From: Bacteroidota bacterium
GTDB taxonomy: Bacteria > Bacteroidota > Bacteroidia > Bacteroidales > JAAUTT01
Length of the DNA stretch: 59,719 nucleotides
Assembly: GCA_021779665.1 (NCBI GenBank)
Contig: JAJYAG010000020.1
Location: 1 to 59,719 of the forward strand
Direction of reading: 5' to 3'
In this document: positions 52,512 to 59,719 of the stretch, one piece after another
Position numbering within the stretch: position 1 is the stretch's first letter
How the letters are laid out: every line of letters starts with the position of its first letter
Translations under genes and position numbers: made by a program
The notes under the pieces: model-generated
Database searches by the model: none
What the model was told of the DNA's origin: nothing
Seen by the model: the letters and a program-made list of their open reading frames with translations, nothing else

Positions 52512-53204
52512 TTAAACTGCACTTGCAGTTTTCGTTTTCGATTCATCAAACAACAATCCGTCAGCCATTCGCACAATCCGGTGGGCGTATTTGGCAAACT
52601 CCTCGTTATGTGTCACCTGGATAATGGTCATTCCCTCTTCATTAAGTTGTTTGAGCATTTCCATAATCATGCGGCCCTGGTCGGTATGGAGGTTTCCGGT
52701 TGGCTCATCGGCAAGCAATAACCGTGGTTTACCAGCAATAGCACGGGCAATGCCTACCATCTGTTGCTGTCCGCCTGATAGCTGTTGCGGAAAAAGATCT
52801 TTTTTGGCAACAATGTTGAAGCGGTCGAGCAGGTCGGCTACCATGGCCTGCCGTTCCTTGGTTTTAAGGCCTTTATAAACAAGCGGGGTTTCTATGTTTT
52901 CGTAAACTGTTAGTTCTTCAATCAGGTGATATGCCTGGAAGATAAAGCCAATATAATCACGGTGATAATCGGTCTTTTGTTTCTCTTTTAATTTATGTAC
53001 CGGTTGATCCAGAAAATAATACTCGCCTTCGGAAGGTTCCTCGAGCAGACCAATAATATTCAACAGAGTAGATTTACCAGCGCCACTGGGACCCATAATG
53101 GAAATAAACTCGCCCTCGGCAACTGTGAGATCAACATTTTTAAGGATAAAGGTTCTGTTGTATTTGTTATCGAAATACTTGCAGATGTTTTTTAGTGTAA
53201 TCAT
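52512..53204 (-). CDS. ABC transporter ATP-binding protein (MacB/LolD/FtsE type)
   Basis: From the ATG at 53204 (MITLKNICKYF) this is a 230-aa type VII ABC ATPase. Walker A is GPSGAGKST, the Q-loop is IGFIFQAYHLI, the signature is LSGGQQQMVGIARA, Walker B is LLLADEPTG and the switch His is in VTHNEEF. An upstream frame to 53267 has no family-like sequence. It is first in the array and the only ATPase there, so it may serve six permeases. The usual signature is LSGGQQQRVAIARA; here Met replaces Arg after QQQ and Gly replaces Ala. Expression probably starts in the 436-bp region shared with the divergent sigma factor gene. Confidence 0.93.
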   Translation of the reverse strand: MITLKNICKYFDNKYNRTFILKNVDLTVAEGEFISIMGPSGAGKSTLLNIIGLLEEPSEGEYYFLDQPVHKLKEKQKTDYHRDYIGFIFQAYHLIEELTVYENIETPLVYKGLKTKERQAMVADLLDRFNIVAKKDLFPQQLSGGQQQMVGIARAIAGKPRLLLADEPTGNLHTDQGRMIMEMLKQLNEEGMTIIQVTHNEEFAKYAHRIVRMADGLLFDESKTKTASAV

Positions 53205-53297
53205 GGATGGTTGTTTTTGGAAGTGAAGCAATTTGAATACCGTATGTTGTATAATGCAGTAAAACAATAATTTAATGAATGATAAAAATATATCCTT

Positions 53298-53335
53298 TGT
53301 CTATTAATTAGACAGAAGCGTAATTATTTTAGACA
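53298..53335. promoter_or_regulatory. Candidate operator: TGTCTA-N5-TAGACA plus a third TAGACA
   Basis: An inverted repeat, TGTCTA (53298-53303) and TAGACA (53309-53314), is followed by another TAGACA at 53330-53335, 21 bp (two helical turns) from the second half-site. It lies 94-131 bp upstream of the ATPase start codon. Which regulator uses it is unknown. Confidence 0.4.
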
Positions 53336-53342
53336 GATTTGG

Positions 53343-53415
53343 GTTGGATGGCCTGCCCGGGCCTTAAGCTTCCGCATCGCTTTGCCCTGGGCTGTATTAT
53401 CCAAGGCCTTCAGCC
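53343..53415. repeat. GC-rich REP-like hairpin block
   Basis: A GCCCGGGC palindrome (near 53355-53362) is followed by a second structure, GGCTG (53390-53394) with CAGCC (53411-53415) enclosing AAGGCCTT. The composition stands out from the AT-rich flanks. It resembles REP-type dispersed repeats that Y1 transposases spread, as I recall from Bacteroidota genomes, but only one copy is in the window. Confidence 0.4.
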
Positions 53416-53570
53416 TTAAAAAACATAAAATCAAATCTACATTTCTGTGCAACATAGCCTTTATGGACTATGGTCTGTCGACTTACTAAACGCCTGATTC
53501 AAATAACGTAAATACATCATCCAATCCCAATACTTTATTCTAAACAAAATTTTTCGTATTAAATAATTAC

Positions 53571-53578
53571 TAATTTTG
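53571..53578 (+). promoter_or_regulatory. Candidate -7 box of the ECF sigma gene
   Basis: TAATTTTG fits TAnnTTTG. The predicted transcript starts near 53585, which supports the ATG at 53641 over the in-frame TTG at 53581. Confidence 0.5.
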
Positions 53579-53640
53579 GCTTGGGGTTATTATGTAAAAA
53601 ATACACAAAAAGATCGATTATTGATCTTATATTCAGAATA

Positions 53641-54225
53641 ATGGAAAAATGGGAAAGTAATTATTCGGCTTCTTTATTTTTCACTGAGAAAGATTTTGAC
53701 ATCCTTTTCAAGAATCTTTATCCTCCCTTATGTGGTTTTGCCGGTCGTATTCTTTCCAACCTTAGCGAAGCCGAGGAGTTAGTGCAGGATGTTTTTGTAA
53801 ACCTTTGGCTTAACCAATCGCGGATACATATTCAAACTTCCCTGAAGGCTTACCTGTATCAAATGGTTCATAATGCTGCCATTAACCGGCTGGAGCATCT
53901 GCGCACACAAAAGAACCAGGTAAACAAGGTTGCTACGGAGCAGGAGTGGCTCGAAATCCATATGAGCTATTCGGTTAACGAATCGTTTCTCGAGATACTT
54001 GAGTCGAAGGAAACCGAAGCCAGAATCCTCAAAGAGCTGGAACAACTGCCTGATAAATGCCGGGAAATTTTTCAGTTAAGCCGGTACAGGAACCTTACCA
54101 ATGCCGAAATTTCCAAAAAGTTAAATTTATCCCCGGTAACCGTGCGGGTGCAGTTATTCCGGGCCTTAAACCATCTGCGGAAAGCATTACAAAATATTTC
54201 TTCTTTTTTTCTTTTTTCTCTGTAA
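53641..54225 (+). CDS. ECF RNA polymerase sigma factor (Bacteroidota SusCD/FecI-like type)
   Basis: From the ATG at 53641 the protein is 194 aa, normal for ECF factors. Region 2 includes LFKNLYPPLCGFAGRIL and AEELVQDVFVNLWLN (core binding and -10 recognition). Region 4 includes LPDKCREIFQLSRYRNLTNAEISKKLNLSPVTVRVQLFRALNHLR, quoted here only as its start LPDKCREIFQ and its HTH LNLSPVTVRVQL. It is followed by a FecR anti-sigma gene and susC, so it should switch on the susCD locus when the SusC transporter signals substrate binding. It may autoregulate. Confidence 0.94.
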   Translation: MEKWESNYSASLFFTEKDFDILFKNLYPPLCGFAGRILSNLSEAEELVQDVFVNLWLNQSRIHIQTSLKAYLYQMVHNAAINRLEHLRTQKNQVNKVATEQEWLEIHMSYSVNESFLEILESKETEARILKELEQLPDKCREIFQLSRYRNLTNAEISKKLNLSPVTVRVQLFRALNHLRKALQNISSFFLFSL

Positions 54226-54268
54226 ACGTTTTCGAAAGTAATCCTGTCAACATAACAGAATCTGTATT

Positions 54269-55387
54269 ATGAATGAAAGTTTTAATATACCGGAGGATAT
54301 TTCTATCCTTATTATTGAGTTTCTTGAAGGAAATATAGCTGATGAAAACCTTAGCCGGTTAAACCATTGGCTAAAGGAAGATGATGCGCATTTAAAGCAG
54401 TTCAATGCACTCAAATCGGTATGGCTGATGAACAGTAAAGCCTTACCATACGAAGCTCCAAAGATTGATAGTGATTTAGATAAAGTTAAAGATAAGATTG
54501 CCAATAAGGTCAAACCCGAAGTTCGTCATTTATGGACCTTCAAAAAGGTAGCAGCCTCGTGGATCGTATTTCTTGTAACAGGAGGCCTGCTGGGCCTATT
54601 GGTTTCGAGGGAGAAAACGGAGCCTGTGGTTCCGGCGTTAACTACCATCACGGCGCCGGTAGGTGCCAAGTCCATTGTAGATTTGCCCGATGGCAGCAAA
54701 GTATGGATAAATGCCGGAAGTACCATAACATATAATAATTCGTTCGGAAAGCTGAACCGCGATCTTAAACTGGTTGGTGAGGCATATTTCAGTGTTAAAA
54801 CAAATCCTTCGCTGCCTTTTATTGTAAAAACTTCGGATATTATGGTAAAAGCCATGGGAACAAAGTTCAACGTAAAAGCTTATCCCGAGGAAAAAACCAT
54901 TACAACCACCCTGGAGGAAGGGAAAATTATTGTGACTTCCCTGAAAAAGAAATCACCCGATAAGGTGGTCGAACTTAAGCCACGCGAAATGATAACCTTT
55001 ATAAAACAGCCAATGGAACCGGCAAAGGCAGAAACTCAACAGGAGCATGTTAATAAAAAAGGTTCTGAAGGCACTTTAAGTGAGATCATTCCCGAGGTGA
55101 AAACGGAGCTTCAGACATCGTGGAAAGATGCTACCTGGATTATTGAAGGAAAAACCCTTGGCGATTTGGCTCCCCTGCTGGAACGAAGATATAATGTGCT
55201 GATCAGTTTTGAGAAGACCGACATCAAACAGTTTAAATTCACCGGTAAAATTCAGAACGAGCCGATAGAGCAGATTCTCATGGCAATAGAGTTATCCTCT
55301 CCGGTTAAGTTCAGCATCAGTAACAATAAGATTTCGCTCTATCTGAATAAGGCCATGCTTGAGAAATATACTCAGAATACAAATTAA
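54269..55387 (+). CDS. FecR family anti-sigma factor with C-terminal DUF4974-like domain
   Basis: At 372 aa, it has a cytoplasmic N-terminal sigma-binding helix bundle (1-90), one transmembrane helix (about 93-112), a periplasmic FecR domain (about 125-230, with VDLPDGSKVWINAGSTITY and GEAYFSVKTN), a Pro/Glu/Lys-rich linker, and a C-terminal domain of the DUF4974 type (about 290-365, GKTLGDLAPLLERRYNVLIS). That domain resembles the STN fold and is thought to contact the transporter's N-terminal domain. The protein holds the ECF factor until SusC signals. Spacing from the sigma gene is 43 bp. Confidence 0.94.
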   Translation: MNESFNIPEDISILIIEFLEGNIADENLSRLNHWLKEDDAHLKQFNALKSVWLMNSKALPYEAPKIDSDLDKVKDKIANKVKPEVRHLWTFKKVAASWIVFLVTGGLLGLLVSREKTEPVVPALTTITAPVGAKSIVDLPDGSKVWINAGSTITYNNSFGKLNRDLKLVGEAYFSVKTNPSLPFIVKTSDIMVKAMGTKFNVKAYPEEKTITTTLEEGKIIVTSLKKKSPDKVVELKPREMITFIKQPMEPAKAETQQEHVNKKGSEGTLSEIIPEVKTELQTSWKDATWIIEGKTLGDLAPLLERRYNVLISFEKTDIKQFKFTGKIQNEPIEQILMAIELSSPVKFSISNNKISLYLNKAMLEKYTQNTN

Positions 55388-55521
55388 CTTACTAACTAAA
55401 CACTACTAACATGAATACATCTTAAACAATTACCCTGCAAAAAACAAGAGGAGAAATAGTTACGACCTACTTCCCCTCTGGTGATGTTCCAATCCTATGT
55501 AGAATTTAAACATTCAAATTT
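55388..55521 (+). other. susC leader region with a mini-ORF and hairpin
   Basis: The 134 bp between fecR and susC hold a four-codon frame (ATG at 55411, stop at 55423-55425, MNTS) and an imperfect 9-bp hairpin (AGAGGAGAA at 55447-55455 with TTCCCCTCT at 55471-55479). No TAnnTTTG box was seen, which fits a promoter read by the adjacent ECF factor, or read-through from fecR. Confidence 0.4.
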
Positions 55522-58500
55522 ATGAAAAAAAAATTGAAATGGGGGGATTATGCCCATAAACAAAGTTCATTTCAGAAAATACATTTAACCATGAAGCTTA
55601 CACTACTACTAACAGTAATATTAACTTTTCAGGTTTCGGCTTCGGTATTTTCGCAAAGAATCAGCCTTAATGAAGATACAAAAGGTGAAACTGTCAGGAA
55701 TGTCCTGAAAATTATTGAGAAACAAACCAATGTCAGGTTCTTTTATAACGAGGATTTTAAGCAGTTGAACGAAGTACTGTCCCAAAATATTACTTCGGGA
55801 TCGTTGGACGAAATGCTAGAAAAGATCTGTACTCCTGCCCGGCTTACGTTCAAACTGATGGATAATAACTTTGTTGTGATTTATCCGGTTGGGATGGTAC
55901 AAACCATTAAAGTCAACGGAAGTATTACCGATGCTGTAACCGGAGAACCAATTTTAGGGGCAAATGTCACCATCGAAGGAACCACCTCCGGTACTGTGAC
56001 CGATCTTAACGGAAAGTTTACAATCGACGTGCCTTCGCAGCAATCGGTTCTTGTAATATCTTTTGTGGGCTATCTTTCGGAAAAAGTTGTTGTAGGAACC
56101 CAATCAACAATAGATCTGAAACTTGCTCCCGACATCAAAAGTCTTGAAGAAGTTGTGGTAGTTGGTTACGGGGTTCAGAGAAAGAGCGATTTGTCGGGTG
56201 CTATATCTTCGGTTAAGGCCGCTGATATTGAAAACCGCAGTGTTGTGAAAGTTGAACAAGCCTTGCAGGGTAAAACGGCTGGTGTTCAGATAATACAAAC
56301 TTCCGGTTCCCCGGGGGCAACGGCAACCATCCGGGTACGTGGTTACAGTTCAAACTCCGGGTCGGATCCTCTTTATGTGGTAGATGGATTAAGAACCAAA
56401 AATGTTGGGGCCATTGATCCTAACAATATCGAAAACATAGAAATTCTTAAAGATGCAGCCTCTGCTGCTATCTATGGAGCCGAAGCAGGCAATGGGGTTG
56501 TGCTTATCACCACCAAATCGGGTAAAAAGGGAGGCGGACAGGTTATGTACGATTTTCAGTATGCCGTGAACCAGTTTACCCGCATACCGCGCTCGCTCAA
56601 TGCCCAGGAATATATCAATTACATGACCGAAGCCAACTATATCCAGATGACTGAAATAAATCAGAAGTGGGATGGTAAGACCGACACCAACTGGGCCGAT
56701 ATCGCTTTTGAAAATTCGGTGATGGCAAAACACAATCTGGCCTTTCAGGGAGGAAACGATAAAGGAAGTTATTACCTGGCGCTTACATCGCTAAATCAGG
56801 ATGGTATTATAACCGGAAGTGCCGATACTTACAGGCGTATCACCGGCATGATCAACGCCGATTACTCGCCCAAAAAGTGGCTCAAGGTTGGAACAACAAA
56901 CACCATTGAAAAATGGGAGAGAAAGGCTGTCTCCGAAAACAGCGAATACGGCAGTTTACTTAGTTCTGTGATAACATTGGATCCATTAACTCCCGATGTT
57001 TACGATCCCGGTAAGGTTCCGGCATATATGCAAACGCTTATCGACCAGGGTAGAATTTTCCTGAAAAACGAGAAGGGACAATATTATGCGCCTTCGCAAA
57101 TTTATGAGGCCGAACAGACTCACCCTATGATTATGCGCGACAGGACTAAACCCAAAGATTACGGCGTGAATGTTCTTGGAACAATTTATGCCGACTTTAC
57201 TCCCATCAAAAACTTTAAGTTTACTTCCAAGCTGTCGTATAACGCCGGCGTTACCAATAACTATTCTTTTTCAGAGAGATATTATGCCAACGGGGTACTT
57301 AGCAACGACTTCAATACCACAAGCCGCTCTAATTCCAATAATACCTACTACCAATGGGAAAACTTTGCCAACTACGATCTCGAAATCGGCAAAAGCAATA
57401 TTACTGCTTTGGCGGGTATTTCTTATTCCGATAACTATACCACGCTGCTTAACGGAAGTGTGAATGCGCTTATCAAGGACGATCCTCTTTTCAGAGACCT
57501 CAGCTATGCATCGGCTACTGCTACCCGTACCGTGGGAGGTTCATATATTAAAAACCGGAGCTTCTCGTATTTTGGTCGCCTTAACTACGATTATAACCGG
57601 AAATACGGATTTACAGCAATTTTAAGAAGAGATGCCGCCGATTTATCGTATTTGCCTAAAGCAAACCGTTGGGGTTCGTTTCCCTCGATTTCTGCAAGAT
57701 ATATTCTGTCAAACGAGGATTTCTTCCCTAAAAACATCCCCATTACACACCTTAAACTGCGGGTAAGCTGGGGTCAGAACGGTAGCCTTGGCCCACTCGG
57801 GGGCTACAGCTATATAGGTACAATTAGTTCAAGTGGCAGTTATCCATATTTGAACGATATTGCTTATCAGGTTGCATCATCGCCAAGCCGCCTCAACAAC
57901 GATGAAATAACCTGGGAAACATCCGAACAGATCAATTATGGTTTGGATTTAAGGGCATTCAACGACCGGCTTAGCGTAGGAGTAGACTATTACATCAAGA
58001 AAACCAAAGATTTATTGGTTGCAGCCATACCTCCTAAAGAAACCGGTGTTTCAACCACCACCATCAACGCCGGAAATGTCGAAAACAAAGGTTTGGAGCT
58101 GGATTTAGGATGGAGCGATAATATCGGCGAATTTAAATATAGTTTCAGGGGCAACCTGGCCACACTTAAAAATAAGGTTACTTACCTGGATCGCAGTATC
58201 ACACGGTTACCGGGCGTGAATTTCCATACGAATCTTATAACAGCCTTTGAAGTGGGAAAGCCTGTTTGGTATATGTATGGATATAATATGATTGACGTGG
58301 ATGACGCTACCGGCGATCCGGTTTTTGAAGACCAGAAAACTGTGGATACCAATAACGATGGTATTCCCGATGCTGCCGATGGTGTCATTAACGATAACGA
58401 TAAGGTAATGATAGGCAAAGGTATTCCCGATCTGACTTATGGACTCACTTTTTCGGCCAATTATAAAGGCGTTGATTTCACAATTTTCGGCACAGGATCG

Positions 58501-58911
58501 GAAGGGAATGACATTTTTAATGCTTTTACCCGTCCCGACCGTCCACGTGGGAACAAACTTAAATTGTACTACGACGACAGATGGACTCCCACAAATACAA
58601 CAGCTTCCCGTCCACGTGCCGGTTCCAATGGTGACGACAAATACTGGGGCAGCAATATGGTGGTGTTCGACGGGTCGTACTTCAAAATAAAACAAATTCA
58701 GGTAGGTTATACAATTCCTAAAAAACTGGCTCAAAAAGCCTTTATGAATAACCTGCGGGTTTATGTTTCGTTCGACGACTGGTTTGTGTTTACCAAATAC
58801 AAAGGACTCGATCCGGAAGCTTCTGCAGGAACAACTTCGGCAATCGGAGTTGATAAGGGAGCTTATCCTACCTATAGAAAATTATTGTTTGGTTTTAATT
58901 TAACCTTATAA
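55522..58911 (+). CDS. SusC/RagA-family TonB-dependent outer-membrane transporter with STN signalling domain
   Basis: The 1129-aa protein starts with a basic pre-sequence, then a signal peptide (hydrophobic core about 24-45, ending SVFSQ). Domains in order are an STN/secretin_N signalling domain (about 46-120, RNVLKIIEKQTNVRFFYNED), a CarboxypepD_reg-like domain (about 130-205), a TonB-box-like EEVVVVGYG, a plug (VRGYSSNSGSDPLYVVDGLR), and a 22-strand barrel ending in LLFGFNLTL. The STN domain lets it signal to FecR and the ECF factor. It pairs with the SusD lipoprotein that follows after 10 bp. The ligand is probably a glycan or peptide; nothing here identifies it. Confidence 0.96.
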   Translation: MKKKLKWGDYAHKQSSFQKIHLTMKLTLLLTVILTFQVSASVFSQRISLNEDTKGETVRNVLKIIEKQTNVRFFYNEDFKQLNEVLSQNITSGSLDEMLEKICTPARLTFKLMDNNFVVIYPVGMVQTIKVNGSITDAVTGEPILGANVTIEGTTSGTVTDLNGKFTIDVPSQQSVLVISFVGYLSEKVVVGTQSTIDLKLAPDIKSLEEVVVVGYGVQRKSDLSGAISSVKAADIENRSVVKVEQALQGKTAGVQIIQTSGSPGATATIRVRGYSSNSGSDPLYVVDGLRTKNVGAIDPNNIENIEILKDAASAAIYGAEAGNGVVLITTKSGKKGGGQVMYDFQYAVNQFTRIPRSLNAQEYINYMTEANYIQMTEINQKWDGKTDTNWADIAFENSVMAKHNLAFQGGNDKGSYYLALTSLNQDGIITGSADTYRRITGMINADYSPKKWLKVGTTNTIEKWERKAVSENSEYGSLLSSVITLDPLTPDVYDPGKVPAYMQTLIDQGRIFLKNEKGQYYAPSQIYEAEQTHPMIMRDRTKPKDYGVNVLGTIYADFTPIKNFKFTSKLSYNAGVTNNYSFSERYYANGVLSNDFNTTSRSNSNNTYYQWENFANYDLEIGKSNITALAGISYSDNYTTLLNGSVNALIKDDPLFRDLSYASATATRTVGGSYIKNRSFSYFGRLNYDYNRKYGFTAILRRDAADLSYLPKANRWGSFPSISARYILSNEDFFPKNIPITHLKLRVSWGQNGSLGPLGGYSYIGTISSSGSYPYLNDIAYQVASSPSRLNNDEITWETSEQINYGLDLRAFNDRLSVGVDYYIKKTKDLLVAAIPPKETGVSTTTINAGNVENKGLELDLGWSDNIGEFKYSFRGNLATLKNKVTYLDRSITRLPGVNFHTNLITAFEVGKPVWYMYGYNMIDVDDATGDPVFEDQKTVDTNNDGIPDAADGVINDNDKVMIGKGIPDLTYGLTFSANYKGVDFTIFGTGSEGNDIFNAFTRPDRPRGNKLKLYYDDRWTPTNTTASRPRAGSNGDDKYWGSNMVVFDGSYFKIKQIQVGYTIPKKLAQKAFMNNLRVYVSFDDWFVFTKYKGLDPEASAGTTSAIGVDKGAYPTYRKLLFGFNLTL

Positions 58912-58921
58912 ACTGCATACA

Positions 58922-59719
58922 ATGAAAAAGATATATTTCATTATAATAGCCTTTACCGCATTTATTTTAAATTCTTGCGAAAAATCACTCGATGTTCCCC
59001 AACAGGGAGTTACCTCTACCGGTAACTTTTATAAAACCAATGCCGATGCCGAAGAGGCCATTGCAGCAGTATATTCTTCGTGGAAAACAGCAATATTTAA
59101 CGACTTTTTCCTGAGAAATATGCTTTCCGACGATGTCATCTGCGGTGGCGGGGGAAGAGGCGACAATACCCAGCTCGAACAGTTGAACGAGTATACGTTT
59201 GGCTCAACAAACACATTTATTTCCGGGGCTTTTGGTAATTATTACAACATTATCTATTTATCAAACTTGGTTATCAATAATTTCTCCACGGATACTGATG
59301 TAAAGAAAAGGGTAATTGCCGAGGCAAAAGTGGCAAGATCGTGGAGTTACTTCAACCTTGTTACTCTCTGGGGCCCGGTTCCTTTTGTATTGAAGGAGCT
59401 TTCGCCCAGCGAATATCAGCAGAAAAATGGCGATGTTGAAGCCATCTGGGCTCAGATCGAAAAAGATCTCCAGGACGCGGTTGAGAGCAACACCCTGCCT
59501 CAGAAATCATCCCCAACCGATAAAAGTACCGGGGCACACCTCACCCATCAGGCGGCTCTTTCGTTTTTAGGAAAGGCTCAGGTATTCAGGGGTAAATATG
59601 CCGAAGCGGCTGCTACGCTCAAACAAGTGATCAACTCGGGTAAATATGAACTTTTCCCCGTTTATGAAAATTTGCTGGTGCCCGAAACGGATTTTAACCC
59701 GGAAAGTGTTTTTGAGCTG
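58922..59719 (+). CDS. SusD/RagB-family surface lipoprotein, N-terminal part (3' end outside window)
   Basis: From the ATG at 58922 the frame stays open for 266 codons to the window edge; full SusD homologues are about 500-650 aa. A lipoprotein signal peptide (MKKIYFIIIAFTAFILNSC, lipobox LNSC) is followed by typical SusD sequence: FYKTNADAEEAIAAVYSSW near 37-55, EAKVARSWSYFNLVTLWGPV (the R-A..Y..L...G.VP motif) and TPR-like helices AALSFLGKAQVFRGKYAEAA. It forms the lid over SusC and binds the ligand at the cell surface. It starts 10 bp after susC. Confidence 0.95.
   Translation, partial: MKKIYFIIIAFTAFILNSCEKSLDVPQQGVTSTGNFYKTNADAEEAIAAVYSSWKTAIFNDFFLRNMLSDDVICGGGGRGDNTQLEQLNEYTFGSTNTFISGAFGNYYNIIYLSNLVINNFSTDTDVKKRVIAEAKVARSWSYFNLVTLWGPVPFVLKELSPSEYQQKNGDVEAIWAQIEKDLQDAVESNTLPQKSSPTDKSTGAHLTHQAALSFLGKAQVFRGKYAEAAATLKQVINSGKYELFPVYENLLVPETDFNPESVFEL

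Larger units (their letters stand above)
53205..53640. other. Divergent regulatory region between the ABC array and the ECF sigma gene
   Basis: These 436 bp hold no credible gene. From left to right one sees a TAGACA palindrome with a third half-site (53298-53335), a GC-rich hairpin-forming block (about 53343-53415) unlike the AT-rich surroundings, and a candidate -7 box for the sigma gene (53571-53578). The short reading frame before 53641 lies at or upstream of the predicted transcription start. Confidence 0.6.

Noticed and set aside
53581-53640. Upstream TTG start of the ECF sigma factor
   Set aside because: The TTG lies at or before the predicted transcription start from the -7 box at 53571-53578, and the added 20 residues do not fit the family.

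Overview
The window comes from a Bacteroidota chromosome, most likely order Bacteroidales/Marinilabiliales; the genus cannot be fixed from the sequence. The evidence is a SusC/SusD pair preceded by an ECF sigma factor and a FecR anti-sigma factor with a C-terminal DUF4974-like domain, a GldA-type ABC ATPase, a PheS with a cysteine-rich insert, long FtsX/MacB-type permeases ending in NPVESLRYE, few Shine-Dalgarno sites, and promoters of the Bacteroidota type (TTTG, about 20 bp, TAnnTTTG). Base composition is AT-rich and coding density is high, with many 3-9 bp gaps or overlaps. No phage, complete insertion sequence, CRISPR array, rRNA or tRNA gene was found.

Positions 1-36.8 kb are mostly housekeeping. 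In order: the 3' part of pheS, an OsmC protein, a Crp/Fnr regulator, the leftward operon nadA - MORN-repeat protein - ruvB, the rightward operon rpiB - Rrf2 regulator - hemW, a cytidylate-kinase-like protein, dnaG, a Sir2 deacylase overlapping an outer-membrane barrel gene, a ComF protein, a PAS/HisKA_2 histidine kinase, an orphan CusB-type adaptor lipoprotein, a membrane-anchored coiled-coil protein, a polyprenyl synthase, a Na/Pi cotransporter, a double universal stress protein, asnS, rpoN with a PAP2-like membrane protein, ileS, a DksA-like protein, lspA, an NAD-dependent epimerase, a periplasmic TPR protein, a small secreted protein, gldA, cysS, an anaerobic sulfatase-maturing-enzyme-like radical SAM protein, and an ElyC/SanA/YdcF (DUF218)-like protein that seems to carry an inserted xylan-binding-type module.

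Positions 36.8-53.2 kb hold a secreted esterase and then a leftward array of one MacB/LolD-type ABC ATPase followed by six tandem FtsX-type permeases of 772-807 aa. The permeases differ strongly in their periplasmic domains, but four of them share an almost identical C-terminal membrane segment. Two intergenic gaps of the array carry a palindromic GC-rich repeat. No adaptor, outer-membrane channel or two-component system sits beside it.

Positions 53.2-59.7 kb run the other way: ECF sigma factor, FecR anti-sigma factor, a SusC transporter with an STN signalling domain, and the first 266 codons of a SusD lipoprotein. This is the regulatory head of a TonB-dependent nutrient-uptake locus (probably glycan) that continues past the window edge.

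The parts most worth a second look are the six-permease array with its locally homogenised 3' ends, the DUF218/CBM60-like chimera, the MITE-like palindrome, and several degenerate 7-bp-period intergenic repeats.
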